From an uncultured Chryseobacterium sp. (GTDB taxonomy: Bacteria; Bacteroidota; Bacteroidia; Flavobacteriales; Weeksellaceae): a stretch of 64,000 bases of DNA. The number at the start of each line of letters is the position of its first letter. Within the stretch, counting starts at the first letter, position 1. The notes under the pieces were generated by a model that searched no databases, was not told where the DNA came from, and saw only the letters and a list, made by a program, of their open reading frames with translations. The stretch covers positions 6,634-70,633 of the forward strand of contig NZ_CAKZIK010000070.1 in the NCBI RefSeq assembly GCF_936933875.1. The letters are read 5' to 3'. A program made the translations under genes and the position numbers. Below, piece by piece: positions 58,699 to 64,000 of the stretch.

Positions 58699-58736
58699 TA
58701 CTAAATTATATTATAAGACATAAATGATTGAAAATG

Positions 58737-58760
58737 CTCCTCATATTTGAGGAGTTTTTT
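58737..58760 (+). terminator. Terminator after the interrupted gene
   Basis: CTCCTCA and TGAGGAG pair around TATT and run into six T residues. Confidence 0.85.
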
Positions 58761-58794
58761 ATTTTATTCGAAAATAAATCGTAATTTCAGTATT

Positions 58795-60129
58795 ATGAAA
58801 TTTATTAAGCTGCTCTTACTGCTGTTTTCAGTGCAATTCTTTTCTCAAAGCGGTTTCCAGCTTATTGAAAATAAAAAAACGGTTATTCCTTTCAAACTCA
58901 TCAACAATCTTATTTTTATCCCGGTGCAGGTAAATGGTGTTGAACTCACCTTTATGATAGATTCTGGAGTTTCCGAAACGCTTTTATTCAGTCTTGAAAA
59001 TAAGGAGGTCAACTTTGCAGATGTTGAAAAGATGAAATTTACAGGTTTGGGTGGAGATATTGAGATTGAAGGCTTAAAAGCAATTAACAATCAGGTTCAG
59101 ATCGGGAAAAACTATATTGATAAACAACATCAGATTTTTATTATCCTGAATGAAGAATTCAACTTCTCATCTCATGTTGGAATCCCTGTTAACGGAATTA
59201 TCGGATATCATTTTTTTAAAAACCACCAGGTTAAAATTGATTACATCAACAAAAAGATTACCATTTTTGAAAGTGAAAAAAAATTCGAAAAAGAAAGTTC
59301 AAAATATGATTTAGAACCGATTTCCGTCGAACTGAATAAACCATACATTACAGCAACTGTTGAACAAATCAGCAATCCAGTTTCGTCTAAAATGCTCATT
59401 GATTTGGGAAACAGCGATGCTATTTGGCTTTTCCCAAGCGTTATTCCTGGTTTTTCCTATAACAGACCAAATATTGACGATTATTTGGGACGCGGTTTTA
59501 ATGGTGATGTTTACGGCAAGCGAAGTAGAATTCACAATTTATTTTTGGGAAAATATCAGATAGAAAAACCATTGGTAGCAATGCCGGACGAATATTCCAT
59601 TCAGCATTTAAAACTTGTGAAAGATAGGAAAGGTTCTATTGGAAGCGAAACATTACGCAGATTCAATTTGATATTTGACTATCCTAATGGAAAACTTTAT
59701 TTTAAAAAGAATAAAAATTTTAACGATCCGTTTCATTTTAATATGAGCGGTTTAGATATTAAACATGACGGAATGATTTGGACAAGTGCTCTTGTAGAAG
59801 TTGAAAACAAAAAAAATTCCCCTACAAAATCCGAAAATATTGAGGTGTACAGTACACAGAATAAATTTCAGTACAAATTTGTTTTGAAGCCTGTTTATTC
59901 TGTTGCTGGAAGCAGACCGGATTCTCCCGCTTATATCGCTGGAATACGTAAAGATGACAAGTTAATTTCTATCAATAAAAAACGAACTACAGATATGTCT
60001 TTGGAAGAAATTAATGAACTTTTTAAATCAGAAGAAGGAAAACATATTTCTTTAGAAGTTAGCAGAAATGGCACTTTACTCACTTATAATTTCGAGTTGG
60101 AAGACCCAATTCCTTACCAAGACCAATAA
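58795..60129 (+). CDS. Exported aspartyl protease-like protein with PDZ domain
   Basis: The ATG at 58795 gives 444 residues beginning with a signal peptide (about 1-18, ending FFSQ). Two retropepsin-like halves follow: the first has Asp56 in FMIDSGVSE (DSG), the second Asp203 in LIDLGNSDAIW, where the usual DTG/DSG is DLG. A C-terminal PDZ domain (about 350-438) has AGIRKDDKLISINKKRT and GKHISLEVSRNG. This architecture is widespread in Bacteroidota; substrates are unknown. With DLG in the second half, activity should be tested. Its stop overlaps the start of the next gene (TAATG). Confidence 0.86.
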   Translation: MKFIKLLLLLFSVQFFSQSGFQLIENKKTVIPFKLINNLIFIPVQVNGVELTFMIDSGVSETLLFSLENKEVNFADVEKMKFTGLGGDIEIEGLKAINNQVQIGKNYIDKQHQIFIILNEEFNFSSHVGIPVNGIIGYHFFKNHQVKIDYINKKITIFESEKKFEKESSKYDLEPISVELNKPYITATVEQISNPVSSKMLIDLGNSDAIWLFPSVIPGFSYNRPNIDDYLGRGFNGDVYGKRSRIHNLFLGKYQIEKPLVAMPDEYSIQHLKLVKDRKGSIGSETLRRFNLIFDYPNGKLYFKKNKNFNDPFHFNMSGLDIKHDGMIWTSALVEVENKKNSPTKSENIEVYSTQNKFQYKFVLKPVYSVAGSRPDSPAYIAGIRKDDKLISINKKRTTDMSLEEINELFKSEEGKHISLEVSRNGTLLTYNFELEDPIPYQDQ

Positions 60130-60656
60130 TGAAAACGGAAGAAACTACCCTTGATAAAATGCGGACAAGACCGCGTTTCAAAATGTTCAGTAATCTTGAT
60201 CCTGAAGAATATTCTGTAAATCTCAAAAAATATTTAAAAGAGCATGGCGATGAATTTTCCGGCAATATCAACCGTGAAGCTGCTACAATTTTGGTAAAAA
60301 CAATTGATGACAATTACTGGAAACCAAGGCTCACCTTAAGAGCAGAAACAGAGGACGAAAAAACCGTTATCCGAGGGATTTTTGGTCCCAGTTCTGCGGT
60401 GTGGACATTTTTTATGTTTCTGTATTTTCTTTTCGGAGTTCTATGGATGACATTTTTCACCATGTATTTCGTAGAAAAACAAATTAAAAGCAATGAATTT
60501 CCTTGGGCGCTTTCTGCCTCATTTGTCATGCTTTTCCTCATCATTCTCACCTACTTGGCTGCACGATTTGGACAATCTAAAGCGAAGTTAGAAATGGAAA
60601 AACTGAGAAAATTTGCCATAGAATCTACCCTGATTTTTGAAAAGAACTATTTATAA
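60129..60656 (+). CDS. Two-helix membrane protein, 175 residues
   Basis: A cytoplasmic N-terminal region of about 95 residues (RPRFKMFSNLDPEEYSVNLKKYLKEHG and onward) is followed by helices at about 97-117 and 127-147 and a short C-terminal tail rich in Lys and Glu. I do not recognise a named family. It is translationally coupled to the aspartyl protease (one-base overlap), so a partner role is plausible. It ends 6 bp inside the convergent transpeptidase gene, with no terminator seen between them. Confidence 0.75.
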   Translation: MKTEETTLDKMRTRPRFKMFSNLDPEEYSVNLKKYLKEHGDEFSGNINREAATILVKTIDDNYWKPRLTLRAETEDEKTVIRGIFGPSSAVWTFFMFLYFLFGVLWMTFFTMYFVEKQIKSNEFPWALSASFVMLFLIILTYLAARFGQSKAKLEMEKLRKFAIESTLIFEKNYL

Positions 60657-61643
60657 AGAATCCGTCTTTGCCGGCTCTTGTTTTGCAGGCATCGATGCTA
60701 AAATCTGATCACGGTTTTGTTGCTCTTTCAGGATTTCTTCTTTGTGAGGTTGAATGATTTCGTTCATTTGTTCCACTGAATAATCTGTCACTTTTGGATC
60801 AAGATAAAGCTGTTTCCATGGTTTTTTCTTTCCCCATGCATAATCTCCAAAGACAATTACGGGAGTTCCTTTTGCTTTTGTAGTCGCACCACCTTTGTTC
60901 AGAATCCATTGGTCTGCAAAATTATACATCCATTTCGCATCATCCATCAAAAGTCTCAAACACGAATGTGAAGCAGGAAAACCTGGCAAATCATATTGAT
61001 GCCATCCTATTCCCAAAGAATTATGAATATTAAAATTGTACGGAAGTTTCCACTCACTGTCAACAGTAGAAATGGCCAATTCTTTCTTCCAGTTGGCAAA
61101 CATTAAACCTCGTTTGGTTTGCGCTGCTTTTTTCCCCATACTCGAAGGTCCCCATTTCAAAAGCTTCCCATTTTCATATACAGCATACGCCTGAATAGGA
61201 TAAGAAAAAGTCACCAACTTTTTAACATCAGAAAGAATATCCAACTGATAAGGAAATGGTGAATAATCAAGGAAATTTTCAGAGATTTTATCCGGAATCA
61301 TCAGTGTATCTGCACGCCATGAATTCTTTTTATCCAATCTGTTTAAAGCCAAAATTGTATATCTTTCCTCTTCTGAAAACTGCTTTTTGAAAGCACTCAT
61401 CACAGAATCTCTTATTTTCTCTGGAAAAATTAATGCAGTATATTTAAAATTGGCTTTCTGTTGAACAGGTTCGGAAACTGCAGAATCTTTTTTAGCAATT
61501 AAAGCAGAATCAGAAAGTGTAATTACGTTCACAACATCGTTTATTGTATCCTGTATTTTGTTTTCTTTTTTACATTGTACCAAAAATAATGTTGCAACCA
61601 GCAACAGTAGTGAAACCCACATTTTCTCTTTATTCAGCGTCAT
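60651..61643 (-). CDS. Lipoprotein L,D-transpeptidase (YkuD family)
   Basis: This enzyme would cross-link peptidoglycan or attach proteins to it in the periplasm. Its 330 residues start with a lipoprotein signal whose lipobox is LVQC (Cys24). A spacer with YTALIFPEKIRDSVMSAFKK precedes the YkuD domain at about 140-275. The catalytic pair is His226 and Cys228 in ASHSCLR, with HNSLGIGWHQYDLPGFP just upstream. KGTPVIVFGDYAWGKKKPWKQLY closes the domain, and a charged tail rich in Gln and Glu follows. Monocistronic. Confidence 0.93.
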   Translation of the reverse strand: MTLNKEKMWVSLLLLVATLFLVQCKKENKIQDTINDVVNVITLSDSALIAKKDSAVSEPVQQKANFKYTALIFPEKIRDSVMSAFKKQFSEEERYTILALNRLDKKNSWRADTLMIPDKISENFLDYSPFPYQLDILSDVKKLVTFSYPIQAYAVYENGKLLKWGPSSMGKKAAQTKRGLMFANWKKELAISTVDSEWKLPYNFNIHNSLGIGWHQYDLPGFPASHSCLRLLMDDAKWMYNFADQWILNKGGATTKAKGTPVIVFGDYAWGKKKPWKQLYLDPKVTDYSVEQMNEIIQPHKEEILKEQQNRDQILASMPAKQEPAKTDSL

Positions 61644-61772
61644 AAAATTTGTTTGTAAAAAGGTTCACAATAATAATACCAAAGCGCTTTGAAAGAAAAT
61701 TTATGAAGAATTTACCAAAATAATGTAACGATTCAGCACTTTTTGATGTCTAATAGGTAACATTTAAAAAAA

Positions 61773-63923
61773 ATGAAAAAAAAACTAATTGCCATCGCCT
61801 TACTTACAGGCACAGTTGCCTTTGCACAGGAAACAAAAAATGATACCATAAAAACGCAAAAAGTTGAAGAAGTTATTTTGGTTGGAAGAAAACCTACCAT
61901 AGAAAACAAAGCGGACAGAACAGTTTTTAATGTTTCAAACAGTTCAATTTTAGCCGGAAATACAACTTGGGATGTTCTTCGAATGACGCCGCTTGTAAGT
62001 ATGGACAGCAACGACAATATTCTGGCAGAAGGAGAATCTGTTACGGTTTATATTAACGACAGAAAAACAGTTTTCAGGGGAAAAGAACTCAAAGATTATC
62101 TGAAGACCATTGCCGCTGATAATCTGATGAAAATTGAAGTGATTACCACACCTTCAGCAAGATATGAAGCTTCTGGACCCGTCATCAATATCGTTCTCAA
62201 AAAACTGGAGAATGAAGGAGTAAAAGGAAGCGTTTCCTTAACCAATACCCAAAACACCAAAAATTCGCAGTACGGAAGTTTTAATCTTAATTATCATAAA
62301 AAGAAATTCACAGAAACTTTAACGGGAAGTTATTCGGACAATACGTTTGTGATGAAAACCTACAATGAGAATTTTATTTACGCAACCAACGCGCTTCAAA
62401 AAATCACAAGTGAAAGTACTGAAACAGGCAAAACTCCCTCTTTTTCTACCACTTCGGAATATGAATTTAATGATAAAAACAGCGCAGGTTTAATCTTCGA
62501 ATATTCCCGCACAAAAAGAAATACGTTCTCGGATGCTTTTGCTGAAAACCTTACAGACAATAATTACACAGATGGATATACAAAAACTCAGAATCTTGAT
62601 GGTTTAAATCAGAATCTCGGGAGTAACCTGTTCTATAAATATTACGACAAGGAGAAAAATAAAATCCTTGATTTGAATGCCGGAATTAATTATAATTCCG
62701 TTGAAGACACCAATAATCACCTTATTAATTCGACGCTTTCTGCATTTCCTACCGGAATTCGAATTTTAGCCAATAATCAGAACAGAGAATATTATTTTAA
62801 GGCAGATTATTCCCAACCTGTTGGAAAATCCGGAAGCAGTATTGAATTCGGTGGAAAAACAAGCTACAAAAATTTTTCGGTTCCTTATGATTTTTTCAGG
62901 CTGAATAATAATGTTTGGACAGAAGACCATTTTTTAGGAAATTATCTTGAAAATTTGAACGCTGCCTATGTGAATTTCAGCAAAACCTATTTCAAAAAGT
63001 TGGAGACAAGAATTGGTTTGCGCTACGAATATATTTGGTTTAAAGTACGAGACAAAGCTTCCAACAGAGAAAAATCGGATTCTTACGGAACTCTTCTTCC
63101 GGATTTATTGGCAAAATATGCAATTTCCGACAACTATGATGTCACCGCAACTTACAAACACAATATTTGGAGACCTTGGTACAGCGAACTTATTCCTTCC
63201 GAACTCCCCATGGATAACGGAATGTTTAACCGTGGAAACATGAATCTTCAACCCAGCCCGAACGACAGAATAGGTTTGAAATTGGGCATGTACAAAAAAT
63301 ATTTCCTTACAGCGAGTTATTGGTGGAGCAATCAGGATTACTGGTCAACATACCTTATTGAGGACGGAAAAACCATCCAAATGGAAGATAATTTCCCGGG
63401 AAGAGTGGCAAAATATGGTTTGAATTTCAATACCAACCAAATGTTCCTGAAAAATAAGCTGAACGTTAATTTAAGTTTGAATTTTAATTACACCGATAAC
63501 AGCGACTTTAATGCAAAGAACAATCTAACAAACGCAAAAGATTATTTTACGAATTACGGCGGTTCATCAAATATTTCGTACACCAACTTATTCGGAAAAA
63601 ACATCAATATCAACGGTTGGTTTGGACTTTTCTCGCAGAATTACGGGAATTCTTATGGAAATCAGATGAATTTCTTCCATAATATTTCGGTCACGAAAAT
63701 TTTCCCTGTAACACAAATGGAAGCGAGTTTACAGCTTTTTAATCCTATCAAAAGGCCGTTTTTTGATGTAACAACTTATGCTCCAATCGGAACTTTCAGA
63801 AATTCGATGAAAGCTGATTGGTATGGCTTTTCACTCACGTTCATTAAACGTTTTGGAAACCAAAAAGTAAAAGAAAACACCAAAACCAATGTCGAAAAAG
63901 ACAGTGGTGGAAGCAAAGACTAA
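61773..63923 (+). CDS. Outer-membrane beta-barrel receptor (TonB-dependent-like, OMP_b-brl_3 type)
   Basis: The 716-residue outer-membrane protein begins with a signal peptide (about 1-19, ending VAFAQ). The plug domain at about 30-155 has RTVFNVSNSSILAG, VYINDR and TTPSARYEASGPVINIVL. The barrel follows, with alternating aromatic strands such as YGSFNLNYHKKKFTETLTGSYSDN. The N-terminal CarboxypepD_reg-like domain common in SusC-type receptors is absent. The last residues (VKENTKTNVEKDSGGSKD) form a charged tail rather than a typical aromatic barrel end. Substrate unknown. No TonB or SusD partner is in the window. Confidence 0.88.
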   Translation: MKKKLIAIALLTGTVAFAQETKNDTIKTQKVEEVILVGRKPTIENKADRTVFNVSNSSILAGNTTWDVLRMTPLVSMDSNDNILAEGESVTVYINDRKTVFRGKELKDYLKTIAADNLMKIEVITTPSARYEASGPVINIVLKKLENEGVKGSVSLTNTQNTKNSQYGSFNLNYHKKKFTETLTGSYSDNTFVMKTYNENFIYATNALQKITSESTETGKTPSFSTTSEYEFNDKNSAGLIFEYSRTKRNTFSDAFAENLTDNNYTDGYTKTQNLDGLNQNLGSNLFYKYYDKEKNKILDLNAGINYNSVEDTNNHLINSTLSAFPTGIRILANNQNREYYFKADYSQPVGKSGSSIEFGGKTSYKNFSVPYDFFRLNNNVWTEDHFLGNYLENLNAAYVNFSKTYFKKLETRIGLRYEYIWFKVRDKASNREKSDSYGTLLPDLLAKYAISDNYDVTATYKHNIWRPWYSELIPSELPMDNGMFNRGNMNLQPSPNDRIGLKLGMYKKYFLTASYWWSNQDYWSTYLIEDGKTIQMEDNFPGRVAKYGLNFNTNQMFLKNKLNVNLSLNFNYTDNSDFNAKNNLTNAKDYFTNYGGSSNISYTNLFGKNININGWFGLFSQNYGNSYGNQMNFFHNISVTKIFPVTQMEASLQLFNPIKRPFFDVTTYAPIGTFRNSMKADWYGFSLTFIKRFGNQKVKENTKTNVEKDSGGSKD

Positions 63924-64000
63924 AAAAAAAAATCTCTGAAGAATTGAGGCCACTGAAAAACCGTATCAATTTTAGGATTTATGGTTTTCGGTCATTAACT
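63924..64000. other. Downstream sequence at the window edge
   Basis: AT-rich, starting with a run of A after the stop codon. An imperfect AACCGTA / TATGGTT pairing is visible but no clear terminator or gene. Confidence 0.3.

Overview
This AT-rich window looks like chromosome from a Flavobacteriia member of the Chryseobacterium/Kaistella type (inferred). The grounds are Bacteroidota-style promoters (TAnnTTTG, sometimes with TTG about 19-20 bp upstream), almost no Shine-Dalgarno sequences, degenerate 7-9 bp intergenic repeats, and family content such as an OmpA-less beta-barrel receptor, FUSC, LpxL-like and ATP-grasp proteins. No tRNA, rRNA, CRISPR array, insertion sequence or prophage was seen. 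The window opens inside one gene; the last gene is complete.

1-18.2 kb is a dense DNA-repair and genome-maintenance island. A dinB-dnaE translesion pair lies on the minus strand. On the plus strand follow Ku and LigD (end joining), two small membrane proteins, a stress-type SDR, topoisomerase IB, a zinc-less Fpg/Nei glycosylase, a catalase-like haem protein, a DAO oxidoreductase, and the ligase-associated damage-response set: MBL exonuclease, ATP-dependent ligase, DEXH helicase and PdeM, plus a PD-(D/E)xK-like nuclease. Its spacers carry short tandem repeats of period 7 or 9.

18.2-43.2 kb is mostly housekeeping: P5C dehydrogenase, pyruvate phosphate dikinase, FabH, CorA, an SDR, an aldehyde dehydrogenase, a secreted thioredoxin, LpxL-like acyltransferase, GT2, a DnaQ-like exonuclease, ApaG, and the odhA-odhB operon with a secreted protein gene inserted between its two genes. 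A GyrI/SRPBCC protein and a glgB-glgA-glgC operon follow; this GlgB carries a 156-residue lysine-rich tail.

43.4-52.4 kb holds a CBM48-like esterase and an M17 aminopeptidase, then a six-gene set: ATP-grasp, alpha/beta hydrolase, ATP-grasp, YbdK-type carboxylate-amine ligase, class I glutamine amidotransferase-like protein and a third ATP-grasp-like protein. This looks like a pathway for making or modifying a small peptide or amide and is the best candidate here for an uncharacterised system.

52.4-64 kb holds a MazEF-type toxin-antitoxin pair, a FUSC membrane protein, a phosphopantetheinyl transferase, AhcY, a secreted protein gene broken by one in-frame TAG with paired palindromic sites upstream, an aspartyl protease with PDZ domain, a small membrane protein, a lipoprotein L,D-transpeptidase and an outer-membrane beta-barrel receptor.
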